DNA of 64,000 nt, taken from the NCBI RefSeq assembly GCF_023343835.1, contig NC_064449.1, positions 4,687,778 through 4,751,777 on the forward strand. Direction: 5' to 3'. The translations under genes and the position numbers were made by a program. The DNA comes from Lagopus muta. Lineage: Eukaryota > Chordata > Aves > Galliformes > Phasianidae. Of the stretch, positions 30,801 to 44,772 are shown in pieces. Under the pieces are notes generated by a model, which did not search any database, was not told the origin of the DNA, and saw only the letters and a program-made list of their open reading frames with translations. Within the stretch, counting starts at the first letter, position 1; every line of letters begins with the position of its first letter.

Positions 30801-33800
30801 CGTTTGTTTCAAGGTCTGGCTGGGGCAGCTCTGCTGGCTGCGTTGGGGTTGGGTCGGGATCCAGTTTGGGTTTCCCATAGAGATACTGGATACCCTGCTT
30901 GTCATCCTCGCTCAGGCTCAGCGGGTAGCGGAAGATATAGAAAGGAGACATCAGTGACTTGGAGACAGTTGTGTGCTGCAGGCCCAGCACGTGGCCAAAC
31001 TCATGAGCAGCCACCTGGAGGAGGTCAGTGCCTGCAAAGGGATGAGACAGGAGACGCTTGTGCCTGTTAGTGTGAGATGGGCAGGCTGTACTCACAGAGA
31101 GGATGCTGTTCCTATTAGGTTCATTGCTGCTCATCATTGGCTCCTGACAATGCACTGAGGTATGCTCTAGGAGTCTGACATGCAGCAATAGAAACCTAGC
31201 TTGCAAATTGTTCCTGGATGTTTTCCTGTATAGCTCTATACCTTGTTTGTGTGTGTTTTTAAGGGATCAAAGGGCATAATTAATTAAGGGATCCACTGAT
31301 TCCAGAGCACTGTGAGTGAATTCATATGCTCAGGTATTAGCCTGGGCATGTTGGTAATCTTTAATTCTGTCTCCAGGGACTTCATTAGCTATCTGGAAGG
31401 TGAGGATTTTCCACATACTTTTGGAAAGGAGAACTTTGCAGAAAGAAGGAAACCTGGCCTTTAGACGTAAGCGGTGGGTGGGAAGGCTGCTCTTTGTTCA
31501 CCCAGGCTTGCAGCTGTTGTTAGCTACAGCTATAATGTAGCAGGTAGCACTTATCTCATGCCTGCTGTGGCAGCTCCTGGTGTCACTGGGGTCTCCTCCG
31601 GGGATGCAGCCGGCGAGTGGTGGCTGCCACGCAGACAGCAGAGGGAGCTCATTTATTGCTTGTGTATGGACTGTGGCAAGAGGAGGGCATTTAAAGATAA
31701 ACACATAAAAATTCCTCCAGTGTCAAGACCTGCCCTTCTTCACCGAGCACAAGCAGTTGTATGGGAGATCGTACCTTGGGAATATGTGATCCGACAGCGT
31801 TTATAAGAGTAAATAGAGAAAAGTGTATTTCAGTAAACAAAAATGTTGCTTGGCTGGCAGATGTTATTTACCTTCCAATAGATCATTTTTGAAGTTGATA
31901 CATTTTAGGGAAGTTTGTAAGAGAAACATTAAGCAGCAAAGCTTGTGAGCTGAGGCTGTTTGTTGACAAGTCTCAGCGTATTCCTTCACTTGCCTTCAGC
32001 CAGAAATCCTCCGAGCTGCAGCCCAGGTGATGAGAAAGGCAGGGATGTGAGTCAGCTGGTCTCACTGCTCCGAGCGGGATTTCCCTGCTGGCCCAGGGGA
32101 GCAGGTCACTGCTCAGCACCGGGATGGGGATGCAGCTGGAAGGGAGCCTGGGAAGGGTGGAGGGGAAGGTGAGCCCTGGTCTTCCTCTGCTGGTCAGCTG
32201 CACGTAGAAGCAATGAATTTTTGCACTGACACAATTAGATCAACACACCTAGGTCAGCTGACAAAGTGGGGTCTCTGTGTCAGTGATTTATTACAAACTT
32301 TCAGACACTTGTGTTTAGCTTGGCAGGATCCTCACTCGATGCTTTCCAGTGTTGGCAGATCTGCAGCAGTACTGTCAGATTCTCTGGGGAGGTGAAGGAC
32401 AGCACGTCTGCAGGAGCTGTGCTGGGTGCTTTGCTGCCCCTCACAGAAGGTCCTCTGCATGCAGTCCTGCTCCCTGCACGGCTCTGGGCTGACCCTGAGG
32501 CACCTTACCCCCTCTGCTCTGCCATGTATGTAATGAGGCTAAGGATTTTCCTATCTCTGAGAGCTTAGGCAAGGATTAAACCGTGTTTATATCATAAAGC
32601 TCTTTTGGGCATATTAAATAGCAATTAGCTGCAAAGACCTTTTATAACATTTATTTATGGAAGGCAGAGGGGGGAAAAGGCCATGGAACAGGGCTGGGTT
32701 CTGATGGGAACTGGCATCTGTTTTGACAGTTCTGGTTTGGCTCCAACGCTGTCTATGAGAGAATGTAGGAAATTCTTTATGCAGCTCCAATGGGAGGTGC
32801 AAAGTGTCAGAACCCACCTGTCCCTGAGAAGCAGAAAGGTTTCAGCAGCATGACCTGGTGCTGAGATTCTTGTATCAGGATGGCAAGGACCAAGTTGGAC
32901 ACGTGATAGTCCTGTCCCCCACAGAGCCAACCTGGCATTCACCTGACAGAGCTGGACTTGAGGGCGACCCATCTGAGTCCTGACATCAATGTGGACAAAA
33001 TATCTGGAAAACCTCAGAGGGGCAGAGCTTTAACTCGGGCTTTGTGATTGTCTTTGTCCCTGCACTAGTTTTGGTGGCTCTTGCAGAAACGGATGCTTTG
33101 GGCGCTGGTCCAGATGGTCCCAAGTGGTACTGTGGTATCACATGGATACTGTGACGCCAGGCCCCAAATGCCTGAGCAGTGAGCTACCAGCTCCAATCTA
33201 TTATTAGCAAAGAAAAAAATGTCTTGACTTGCAGTGGCATTGTTTATGGTCAGAGCATTCCCAGGCCACAGGGACAGAGCTGGAGCCTGGGTAGATTCCC
33301 TTTATGGACTTGTTCAAAGGGAAAATACTCTGAGGGCATGCAGGACTGAGTCTGAGGCCTGATTGCTATGCTGTCCTTTGGAAGCCACTTGGTGTGTCAT
33401 CCAGTGTGTGAGCCTGTGTCTGCTCTGGGAATCCAAGTGCTGGGCATAGGCTTTGCTGTGGCTGGAAGAGGACAAAAAAGTCCAGCAGGCTTGTAAGTGG
33501 CAGGAAGTGACAATACATCCCACAAGAATGATGGTTGCGTATCAGTTTTACAGGGCCCCTGCTCAAAGCACAGTTAAATAATCTCTAAGTGTGCTGACAG
33601 GCACCTGGCACAGCACAGCTGCCTTAAACAGTACCATACCCAGGTTGTTCCCGATCGTCCATGTCTCATCGTAGTCAAAATGGACATCTCCTTCCCGATG
33701 CGTCTTGGGGAAGAATGCGTGTGCCAGGATCCCTCCGGGGCCATCAAAGGGCAAATTGTCACCATGCCAGTACCTGGAGGGGAACCACAGCACGCCTCAG

Positions 33801-36800
33801 ACAAACAGCCATGTGGCTCAGGTGCTTGGCACTGCACAGCCCAAAGTGGAGAATCGCAACGAGGAGACAGCAGGTCTCCATCCCACCACAAGTTCATCCC
33901 ATAATTGACTGCTTGGAGCCCTACAGGTTGATGCCAACCTGGTTCTGTGCTAGGGCACTCAGTAAGTAGAGCCCCATCACACCAAGCCCAGGGGAGTTTT
34001 ATGGTTTTCTCAAGACAAAGCTGAAGATGGAACCTAAAGAATTAAGTGGCTGCCGGAGCCAGAATCGAGTCAACCTGGCTGAATGGCAGGGAATGTGGAG
34101 GGGCAGCCTGTGAGGAAGCCAGCCAAATCCTCAGGTCCTCACTCAAGCCGAGCCCACTGTTGGCAACTGAAGGAATCCCATGGGATGTGACCGCTGTAGG
34201 GAGCTGAGGGTGGCACAGGCAAATACACAGAACACAAATCGCGTCCCCGCTTGGACAGTCTCCACTGCCGTTCTCAGTTTTGTGCAAACAGGCCACAGAG
34301 GGAAGCTTTTGCTCCTGTGAATGTTTTGTCAGCCATTAATTTCAAGCCAAGAGCCAAAATTCATTTAACCAGGAAGCTATATTTGTCTTCAGGCAGACAG
34401 TTACATTGTACTATCAGGGGACAGGATGGAGGACCTGAAGATGGAACGTCAAAACAAACACTTAGGAAAACAGCCTGTGGGCAGAGAAATGTAAATATAC
34501 GCAGAGTTAATGATGGATTAGTAACGGTACTGTGCACAGCCAGCACAGAACAGCTGCATTTACACTAAGCGGCCCACATCTGACAGAAAAACCAAAAACA
34601 TGCCCAAGTCTGAGAGCTGAAATATGAGTCTCCCTGTCAGTGCCCATGCTGTGCTGGCAGCTCAGCTGCAGGCCTGGGATCTCATACTCAGTGCTGCTGC
34701 TCCATCTGGGAGCAGCGTGTTGCTGCCCACCACGCTCACCTTGTGAAATCAATGACAATGTCAGCCCGGCCCTCCTGAACCTCAGTGAAGGTCAGCGGTG
34801 TCACATCGCTCCAGACTTTCAAAGCCTCCTCGATGGTCCTTCTCACTTTGGTTTTTACAAGTTGCCACGGGAATCTGATAATTCTGAAAGGCAAAAGACC
34901 CCAGGGGAAAAGAGCATCAGCCACTCCCTCTTGGCACCAGAGTACCTCCAATCCAGAGATGCTCCATTCCAGAACCCTCTTCCATGCAACATTGCAGCAG
35001 ACAAATTCCATCAGTGCTGAAACCCTCGGGCTACTGGGCCCAGAGGTGAGCTCTCTAGAGAGCTTTGCAGAGCTGTGCTTTTCTGGAGTAAAGGGCTGCA
35101 GCATTTCCCAGTTCTGTCTTGAGTCCATCCCCACAGAGCTGCCTGGGAGTGGTGTGATGTGATTTCAGCCCTTCAATCTTTTTGACCCTGGAAATCTGGG
35201 CTTGCTCAGAGCAGCTGCCTATTCTGCTCTCTGCAACATAATCAGAGTGTCAGGTCTGCTACAAAAGGAGCTTGCTTTCCCTTCCACTAACAGTGTTGGT
35301 GTGTGTTCATCTCAGCTGTGTTTCCTCCTTTAACACTGTTGACCAAAGTGAAAAATGGAAGAAGCCTTTCTTTCATCTGTAGCCTCCTAATGCTGTGAGG
35401 AACAATCTTCTGCACTCAATTAAGCAAAATATTATTTGTGTCCTGTTGAAGTCCTTACAAGTGTGCTCACTTCAGCACTCACACCTCACACCCTATGGGG
35501 AACTGGGGAGACAACAAACCTTCCCTTAGACCTGATCAGCAGATCTGCACTTGAGAATGTGTGGGCTGGTTTGGGCAAAACTTGACACCAGAATCATGTT
35601 TATGGGAACATCAATAGCAGCAGCATAAAACTGACTTTTTAAAACAAACTGTGAGGTCAGCCTATGGAATGATGGCTGTGGGGGGCAAAAGCACAGCAGG
35701 AGTGTGCTGCTGCACAGCTCGGTGTGCATTGGGGTTTGATATGGGGAAGCAAAGGCATGTGCGGGGATGCTGTTGTGGACAGGCTGAGGGGTGGCTGTGC
35801 AGAAGGTGTTGGGATGGGGGAGTGAGCAGCTGCATTTACAGGAACACGTGCGTGAAGGGATGGAGAGGTGCTGGGTGCAGTCCTGCAGGCGGTTTGGTGT
35901 GTGGCTGCCCTGCCAAGCTGGTTATACCCAGCTCAGGGCTGCCCTCCTACTTGTGTGAGGACATCACAGCATGCCGCAGTCAAGGGACATCAGATGGAGA
36001 GTTTTAGGGAGGGAGAAGCCATTGAGTCTTACTCTCATTTCACATCTCTCTTACTTGTAGGTGAGGTCAGTCTTGTCCCAGCGTCCCCCGGAAAGGACGA
36101 AGCGTTTCTGCCGGTTGCGCCCATTCTGGCCATCCGGCAGCACCGGGAGGTCTGGCACACCACAGCGGGGTGGGTTCCAGCCTGCTGCCTGCTCATCTGC
36201 ACCCATGGGGAAGCCCTTGGCGGCCACCCCAGTCCCTACCAGGGATGAAAGCCAGGGACTCTGCTCCTTCCAGGTGTGATGTTTTCGAGACATGTCCTGG
36301 AAGAGAAAAACAAAGCTGTCACTTCTGTGTCTTGGATATGAGACGTCTTGATGGAGGAATGGACATCTACCAACAGCAGACCTGCAGAGGTGAGTTCCAC
36401 CTCTCCCTGGTTTCTTCCCTGGCTGCTAAGGCACATCCTGCTGCCCACAGACATCCTCAGTTCCCTGGGTTCCTGCTCTGAGGCCAGGCCATACCTGTGA
36501 ACAAAGTCTAATTCCATAGCATCCCCTACATCTACTTTTGGTCCACATTTCCTTGACAGCTGGACAGCATGAAATGCTTTTGCAAACTGTGGATAAGAAC
36601 TAGACCCTCCAAACATGAAACAAATCACTAGGGAGGGAGTAAAATTTCCCACTTTTCACCACCTCCTTGCCCTGATAGCGGTGATGTGGGTGATGTGAGA
36701 AGGAGAAAGCCTTTAGTCTCCAGCACGTGGTTGTGCTTCCCGTTCTCCCTCCTGTGGCGTTGTAGTGCGATAAGCAGACCCCTGGCATGGCTCAGGGGCT

Positions 36801-39800
36801 GCACAAGCTGGAAAGCAGGATACACGGATCTGGAGGGTGACAGAGCCCAGGGCAGAGCAGCAGTGACTGTTCCTGCAGTCCCTGTCACTGTGTGAGAGAG
36901 AGAAGGACAGGACCATTCCCCCTTGCCTCACTATGCCTGTAGATCTGCTTGCAGAAAGGTCACTCCACTCTCTCACACTTAATTAGAAAAGCATGGTTCC
37001 TCTTGGGAGTATTAATTAGTGCTAATTAACTGATTTCCACTGGTTTCCCAACTAACAGCAAGATTATGGGGCACAGGACCACCATGATACGTGAGTCAAG
37101 CTTAATCCCCAATCTGCTGTGAGGTACATAAGATAAGAAGATGCTTGATTCCCGAGCAACTGTGCTGTGTGAGCTCTGGGTCCAAATGCAGCCCTTTTTG
37201 CCTCATTCTGTGCAGCCAGATTTAAATGTGCTTGAGCACCAGGAGGGCCTGAGATGCAGCAGTGATGCATCTGCTCAAGCAGGCAGGCTCCATCCCACAG
37301 GACTTGAGTCGTGTGTAGGGCTCTCTTCCTTCCCTTGCACAGAGCTGCCTTCTTTCAGGCCAGCTCTCCCGCCTGCCTAAGGACTGAGGGTCGGGCTGGC
37401 GCGATGCCAGCGCTGCCGCAATGCCGTGTAATCCGCGTGCTGCCGTCCCTCTGTTCCCCTACAATGAGCCCATTCATGCGGGCAGGAATGAAGTGTGAAG
37501 CCCTTGGCATTAATTCCGCTACTGGGCTTTGACTCTGAGACTGCCCCGTGCCTCGGAGTGATGCATAGGTGGGCACAGGAGCCAGAGAGATTGCACAAGG
37601 TGCAGTTCAGGTGTCCACTTCTACATATGTCTGTCACTACTTCACGGTACTGGTTTGTCCCCCCTGCCAGTCAGCCAGCCTGGGGCTTGGCATCTGCCAG
37701 CCCTTGCCTTAGAAACCAGCCTCTGCATCAACCCCATCCTGGCATCCCGCTGCACTTTCACACACCGCTAAGAAGGGCAAAGAAAGCCATTTTATGTCTT
37801 GCACAACAAAGCCCACTCAACCCACCAGCCATTGCATGGGGAATCCGTCCAATCCTTTAGTGAAAGGAGGGTGCATGAGCTGGCCAGTCCAAGAGGAGGC
37901 TGCACCAGCCTGCTTCCATTGAATGCCGGAGCCCTGCCAAGTGCAAGATACCTGTCTTTCTAAGCTGAACTCTCTAAGAGTGGCTTGGCATCCTGCCTTC
38001 CCAGGCAGCTAATGTTTGAGAAGGACAGCTGGCAGGAGGAGCTCATAAGGATTGTGTCCTGGCCAATATTTTATTCTCAGCCCCCATGAGACCCTCTGCC
38101 AAGCATATAACAGCAGCTGCGTCTGCCGATGCTTTTCACCAAAGCCCAGTCTGAAAGGCTCTTGGCTTCCCACACTGCATGCACTGCTCAGGAGAACTCT
38201 GCTACCATGGGGTGATGAATGTGTCTGCATCTCCAGGGCCAGGAGGCATCAGGCAGCCACTTCAAGGCACACAGGGAACAGGAGTGGAGATGGACTCCAG
38301 GGAAAGCCCTCACTGTGGAAGTGGGACGGGAGTTACCCAGGCAGGCAAGTGAGCTGAAACTGAAGATGGGCTTTTTGTCTTGGCTATGATAGCAAGATCT
38401 ACCCTAACTGCTGGAGGTCTGACAATTGGAGGAAAAGTCAATTGTTGGCTTTTTGGCTAGGAACACTGGCATAAACTGGAGATTATCAATGTCTGAGCAG
38501 AGGCAGAGAGGAGAAATTACCTTTTTCCTTCTTGCCCTGGGGGAACCTATGTGCAGGGGCTAAGGACAGCCAGGTTTTGTCTCTACTGTTTGGTTAACTT
38601 GAGCTTGTTGGCACAAACTCCAAACATCCAGACCCAACTTCACCTTTAAGCAGGACCCTCCCTGCTCCACCTGCCTTCCCGCTGCCATGACTGAGCCTGA
38701 CTGGGCTTGGGAGGGGACACCAGCAGGTCCCTTGGGTGGAAGCAGGACGTTAGACCTGCCCTGCTGCCCCTGCACTTGCTGCACCCCTGCACAAACAGTG
38801 GTAGGGCATAGAGTCTCTCTCTGCCGTCACCACACTGACATTAGCATGATGGCAGGAAAGGGCTGGAAAATGCCACTGCAGGCACAGCCAGCAAGGGGAA
38901 ATGTGACGGGCAGAAACCACTTTCCAAACAATGCTCAGGAGACGTATCAGGCTGGAGATTTCAGCCTCCTTGACTGGACACACCTCACTGCAGTCACTTC
39001 CCAAGGCTTAGATAAGGCACATCCTGTCACTTAAGGTTGAATCCCTTCCACCCTGTGCTGAAACCACCCATCTATGGGATATGTATGGGAATTTCAGGGA
39101 GCTCCTGCTTTGTTTTATTGAGCTCTTCATATGTGGTATGCCCTAACTGTATGCTTAGGGGTTTGCTTAGAGCTGTGCTGCTGCTGAAGCAAGGACAAAC
39201 CTGTGGAGAAGGGCTTAGGAAGGCAACGGCTGTAGGGTAACCATGAGGGCATCCCCACTCCTCCCATCCTGCCAGCAGAGGGGAAAGGACTGCTGAAGAC
39301 CAAAAGCAAAGGGAGGTCTCTGCAAACCAGGAAAGACATTCAGAATGGCCAAATGCAGAGCTGGTTCAGAGCACAAGAACAGCACCTGCAGGGAAGATGG
39401 GAAATCAGACAGTGTGAGAGAGCCTGCCTTACCCCCCAGCAATTCTCTCCTGCCAGCGTGGGGGAGCCAAGGGCTGCAGAAGACTGAGCCTGCCAGCTCT
39501 CCCCAGTGACAGCTGATCCCCAGCCCATGAGAAGCCTCCCATGCAAAGGGCTGCCTCTGAGCCTACAGCAGTCTGCAGCCCTTTGCGCTGTCCTTCACAG
39601 GATAACCCATAGTCACAGATGGTGAGTGTACACAGGAACAGGCAGCTTCCCACGGGGGAAGAAGCCAAGGCTTTGCAATGGAGACTGAGCAGCAAAATTT
39701 CTGCAAGTGCAGAGCAGAAGTGGTTGAGTGCAGAGGGGCTGCCAGGCCTGAAACCCAGAGCAGAGAAGAGCAGAGGAACAAAACTGTTCACAAAGAGGGC

Positions 39801-42800
39801 TGTGCAGAGAAAGAGAAACCTCTTCTTAACAGCCTTGTGACCAAAAGACTGAGGGGGAGCTGGAGGGAAGGACTGATCCCATGGGAGAGCAGAAACCACC
39901 GTGGAGGTGCTGACTGCCCACTCGGTTCTTTCCAGCTGTCTCAGTACTCAAATTCTGTGACACAACATACATCTCTCCAGCTCTGATGGGGCCAGATGAA
40001 CATCAGCCAAACTTCCCAGGAAGTGTCCCAGCCATCCCGAGGAGCCAGGAGCATCTTCAACCTCATTGTGTTGGGCAGCACTCATCCCCCAGAAAAGAGA
40101 AGCAGCCAGAGCAGCACAGCTACAATGGGTGCATAAAAAACCTCGAGAGCAAGGCCACCGCCAGGTACAGATGACTCCGGTGCTCTCCTCTGACTGGGTC
40201 CATCCTCTGCTGCCTGCCCTGAACTTAAACTTGTCTTCTCTGTCACACACCTAATTACCTCCACGGCTGGGCTCCTGCTGACTCCTGCAGCACAGACATG
40301 AAAGGAGACCCCCCTCCCTGTCAGATGGGAGGGACTGGACAAGCTACAGCATGAATTCCATCAGTCTTGGATACTTCCCCTGTCGCTGAGGGCTGTTTTC
40401 TTTTCTGCTGTGGGATGAGTAGATGGGCTTTCTCCCCACCTCCTTGCCTCTTCTGATGCTTTTCTATTTCTCCTTGTTTTCTTCTTCTGTTACTCAGAGT
40501 ATTTGGTGTGGCCCTAGTACCTAGTTGCTCTCCCTTTGGCTAGTAGGATTATCCTCCTCCCATCCATGAGTCTGCACCTTGGAGCACTCCTTCCCTTAGT
40601 TCAGTGTGCAGAGAAGAAGAGCAGATACTATTTCCCCTGTGGCTCTCATGTACAACAGTTCCAGCATGTCTTTTCTGCTGCCAGGCAGCTGTGCCCCCTC
40701 AGTGGCTGTGCACTGCTGAACAGGCTCTTGGTGATGGTCTTGCCGGACATCAGCACTGGTTTCCTCAGACACAGAGCACTGTGCCCAGTATTTTGGCCAG
40801 CCTGCTTCTCATCCCAGCACGGGTCTGCAGGGTTGGATTGGAAGTGCACCTGCAGCTGTTAGCACTGAAACCGGGGTCACCCTGCTCTGGAGTAGAGAGT
40901 GGAGGCAGACCATAAGCGCAGCACTGGATGGTCACAAAGGTGTGAATGCTGTAGCTGAAAGTCCACAGCAGAAACATCTTTTTTGTGCTGCTGAAGGCAC
41001 AGTTAATGGAAATGCTGCAGAAGAAGTGTGTAAGCAAAGTCAACAGATCATTGGTCCTCCTCCCTGAACAAGTTTCTCTCCCAACCCCTTTGAATTCTTT
41101 ACTTACACCAAACACATCTATAACAGGACTGGCTCCTTCAAGCTGCGCTGCAGCTCTGTCCTACTGCACACAGAGCACAGGGAATGGAAAGGAAAAGGCC
41201 AACCTTTGGCCAAACGAGGTCAAATGGGAGGTGCCGCAGTTCCTGGCCTTCACACAGTTGGAGGTTCCTCTCTGCTCGCTCCCATACTTCACAGCACCAC
41301 CAAGCACGACCTCCTGGGGCCTGACGGTTTGTTTCCGGATTATTTGGTGATAGTTGTTGTTGGCAGTGAAAGAAGGAAAATGTTTATTTTTCCTAAGCAA
41401 CACAGAACACGAAACATTATAGACTGCAAATGTTTATGCCCACAGTCAGAATGAAAAGGCCCAGGCTCTGATGTAACAACAGAAAGCAAATGAATAAACA
41501 CTGCAGGACTATTTTTGTTATCAGGCGCTTTAATTACATAACTGTTTGTGAGTCTGGTCCATCATTAACTCTGCAGCCATGCTGCTGGTGTCACCCAAGC
41601 AACAGTTTGCCAGAAGCAGCAGTACTTAGAAAGCAAACAAGCCTCAGGATGCCAGGACAGTGGAAGGTTTCAAGAGCCCTTAGGCTGATGACCTAGAAAT
41701 CCCCTTGAAGACAAGAAACCAGTCTAGGATGCAGTGCTCTCCAGCCAGAGGAGGAAGGGCTGAGATCTTTTTGTTCACTGTGCATTTACATCCAAGCTGA
41801 GGTGAGCGATGAGCGACTGGTGCTCAACCCAGGGACAACAGCCAGGACACCTCTCACTGGTACAGCCACCAGGCACAGTGCAGCCCTCTGCAGGGCTACG
41901 GGGGATGTTCTGCCTCCAGGGAATGCAGGCAGGGATCTCCAAACCCACAAGACAGCACTGTCCCCCTGCCTGATGTGCTGGAGACGTCCAGTGGAATTTC
42001 TCCCTCCACTAATTTTCAGAGCCACTTAACTGAGATGGTGTGAGATTGTGATGCCTCTCTGCTTAACCCCACTGTCCACAAGGAGGACAGCTACAAGCAG
42101 ACTCAGCATGAAAAGTTTTCCACAGAAACCCCATTTTGAACAACACCTTTGCCCTGCTTCTACGAGCCCCTCTGAGCTGTGGGCCAGGGCAGACTGCACC
42201 CAGGGGAGCGAGTAAAAGTGAGCGTGTGCTGCAGCGTGGGGTCTTCACAGAGTGCTTCTCTCCCCTCTGCCCTTTTCTCCCTTTCAGCCTGCTTTGTCAG
42301 CTGCACCCCATTTGCCACACTGCAGGGTGTGTGCATGTTGCATGTGAAAGCACAAACACAACAGGCCCACTGGAGAATAACTGCTTACATGTGTCTTGAG
42401 TCTCTCCCAGAGCAGAGGATAAACATGCCTAAAATTACCCCAACACTCATTGCAGTATTTAAATAGCCAAACCAAACAGCGCAAATCAAACCCTTCCTGC
42501 AGGAGCCGCCTCGCCAGCTCCGCTGAGAGCTGGGGGCTGCAGCAGAGCAGTGCAGGGAGCCCAGGACTGTCGGCTTTGGGGGCACAGCTGCAGCGTGCAG
42601 CTCCCAGGTGATGGTGCTGGCAGCTGGGGAGGTGCCACTGCTTTTCCACAGAGAGTTTCCCAGCAAGCGGAGTGACTTTGAATTCCCAGGGGAGCTGAAA
42701 GCAATGCAGGAATTCAGCACGCGCCATGCACTGCCCAAAGACTGCAGTTCTTTTGTTCTCAAGTTTTACTGTGGACACCAGACACAGCCTGTGTTTTACT

Positions 42801-44647
42801 CTGTTTTTTCTTTCTTAGGCATAAAGGCAAAAGTGAAGGAGAGCTACAGAGCTTCCTACAAAAACTGAAGCTTCTCAAGCCCAGCCTTAAAATGAATGTT
42901 AACCCTTTATTCCCCTCCCTCCCCAATTACAGCTATTGTCATTTGGTGTTGCAGCACCCAGCAGCCCCAGTCTGGGTACGGGGTGTTGGCAGTGCAGCCC
43001 TCGCCCACACCTCCTACTGGCACAGCCGGAGGAAGTCACCATGTTCTGTCTCAGAGGAGCGAGCCTCCTTTCCCAGCTCAGCCCTTTGGCTCCCTTCTCA
43101 TTCATCACCTGACAGCACAAGGTGCACAGGAAGGAAAACAGCTGCAGTTAGACATGGGGAAACGTCTCTTTGTGCAGAAGGACTAAAATTAGCCAGGAGA
43201 GCATGTGATGGCATGGCAGAGCTCTCTTATGAGGGCAGAGAAGGGATGAGGCCAGAAATTCATGTGTAGGCCACTGCTCCACCCCACAGCGTACCCCAGC
43301 AGGGGCACTGGGAGTGGGATGAGGCACTTTGCTGTCATCTTACTTGCCGAGAGCAACCACTGTGATGCTGTCTGTACTTGGAGGCACCAGAATGCCCTTC
43401 AGGAGCACACCAGATAAGGAACATGTACCCAAAAGGAAATCTGAGATGATCCTTTCTATCTGAAAGGATGGAAAAACATCTGTCCATTTCAACCCTCAAA
43501 GCAGCGCAGCCACTCTCTCTGCAAAGACTGAATGAAATGTTGATTTACAACCCCGATCTCCACGTGGCTGATCAAACACACCAGCACAAGATGCTCCTTA
43601 GCAAAACATATTTGTAGGGGTATCACGTGCAGTTACTCGAGCCAAGACAAAAGTATGAGCGCTCAGGATGCGGAGCGCTAACCCAGAGTGAGGAGGAAAC
43701 AGTCTCGGGACAGCAGGCTACCAGCTGGGGGTCCGGCCAGCCCTCACAGCCGGCCGGCAGCTGCACGCACCATGGGAGGAACGCGAACGGTGCGAGGACC
43801 GGACCCACGTCTGTAGGATGTGACACACGTGACCGGCTCTCCCGTCCCCTGGGAACCTCGCGAGTCCTTGCCGGCAGCAGGATCGGAGCCCGCTCAGGTC
43901 CCTTCGGGAGCGGCAGCGTCTCAGCCTGCGTGCGGCCCCCAGCACGGCGAGCGGCCCCGCACGCAGCAGCACCGCCGGCTGTGCGCTCTGCCTCTCCGCA
44001 GCCGCCCCGTGCGGCCGCCGCTGTGGGTGAGAGCCGCGGGAACGCCCGGCCTCGCCTTCCTCAGAGTGACGGCTGAGCCAAGAGCGGTGACATTTGGTTT
44101 GGAATAATACAAGCGCTTCGGGGGCCGAGGCTGCTCGGTGCCAAGTCCCAGCCCACGGCATACTTAGCAGCCAAGTTAGAAAGTGCTCAGATGACAGAGC
44201 CGAGAATAAAACCATCGGCAGACCCTCAGCTAATCCCCGCGGGCTGCTACCGGGCATTCGCTTTGCCGTTGCTTTACGGCACACCGGTGCAGCACACGCC
44301 TAAGAAGCCAACGAGCCGTTCCCGGCACGAGCCGCTCCCGATGCCTCCCGTCGCCGCTCCCCGGCACGGCGCCGCAGCCGCATCCCAGGTGCCGGGACCT
44401 GGCGGCCCCTGCTGCCTGCTCGCCCCTCTCCTCCGGTTATCCCGTCTCCTCGCTCTCACGCGGAACGGCCGGCTCCGATGCCTTTAAGGCGGGGGATCCT
44501 CTCGCAAACCCTCTTTGTCCCGGTGCCCGCCCGGGGGCCGTGCCCGTCCCCACTCACCGGCTTGTGGCGGCGGGCGGGCGCGGCGGGCGCGCAGTGCAGC
44601 AGGGCGGCGGCGAGCAGCGCGGCGGCGGGCAGCGGCGGGCGGGCCAT
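27879..44647 (-). CDS. MMP11: Matrix metalloproteinase-11 (stromelysin-3)
   Basis: Eight coding exons in transcript order: 44,647-44,558; 36,296-36,055; 34,883-34,740; 33,773-33,640; 31,031-30,784; 30,541-30,328; 28,740-28,483; 28,012-27,879. All are GT-AG and in phase, giving 487 residues (human 488). This is a secreted zinc endopeptidase activated inside the secretory pathway. Order of parts: a leucine/alanine-rich signal peptide (about 1-25); the propeptide with cysteine switch PRCGVPD (73-79); furin site RNRQKR (90-95), so the mature enzyme starts FVLSGG; the catalytic domain with [11 protein letters not shown] (213-223, three zinc-ligand histidines and the catalytic Glu) and Met-turn Met231; a short hinge; and a four-blade hemopexin domain closed by Cys293 and Cys479. 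Intron 1 is about 8.3 kb, with no nested gene that I can support. An upstream in-frame ATG at 44,689 would add 14 residues but lies almost at the predicted transcription start, so 44,647 is preferred. Confidence 0.96.
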
Positions 44648-44712
44648 GCCGGGCGGCGAGGAGCGGCCGGGGCGGGCGGGCTCGGACATGGGGCGGGGGG
44701 GGTCCCGCAGCG

Positions 44713-44721
44713 CCTTTTATC
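44713..44721 (-). promoter_or_regulatory. MMP11: MMP11 TATA-like box
   Basis: GATAAAAGG on the minus strand, in a GC-rich CpG island. Initiation about 30 nt downstream would be at about 44,690. That leaves a 5' UTR of roughly 40 nt and places the upstream in-frame ATG (44,689) at the cap, where it is unlikely to be used. Confidence 0.5.
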
Positions 44722-44750
44722 CCCCCGCGGCCGCCTGCCCTCCCCCCGCG

Positions 44751-44772
44751 CCTCCCTCCCTCCCTCCCTCCC
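44751..44772. repeat. (CCCT)n simple repeat
   Basis: Short polypyrimidine tract of about five CCCT units upstream of MMP11, inside the GC-rich promoter region (about 44,500-45,100). Confidence 0.8.

Noticed and set aside
34082-34600. Possible nested exons in MMP11 introns 2-3
   Set aside because: Open frames are short, on both strands, and lack paired splice sites; the MMP11 exons account for all conserved sequence here.
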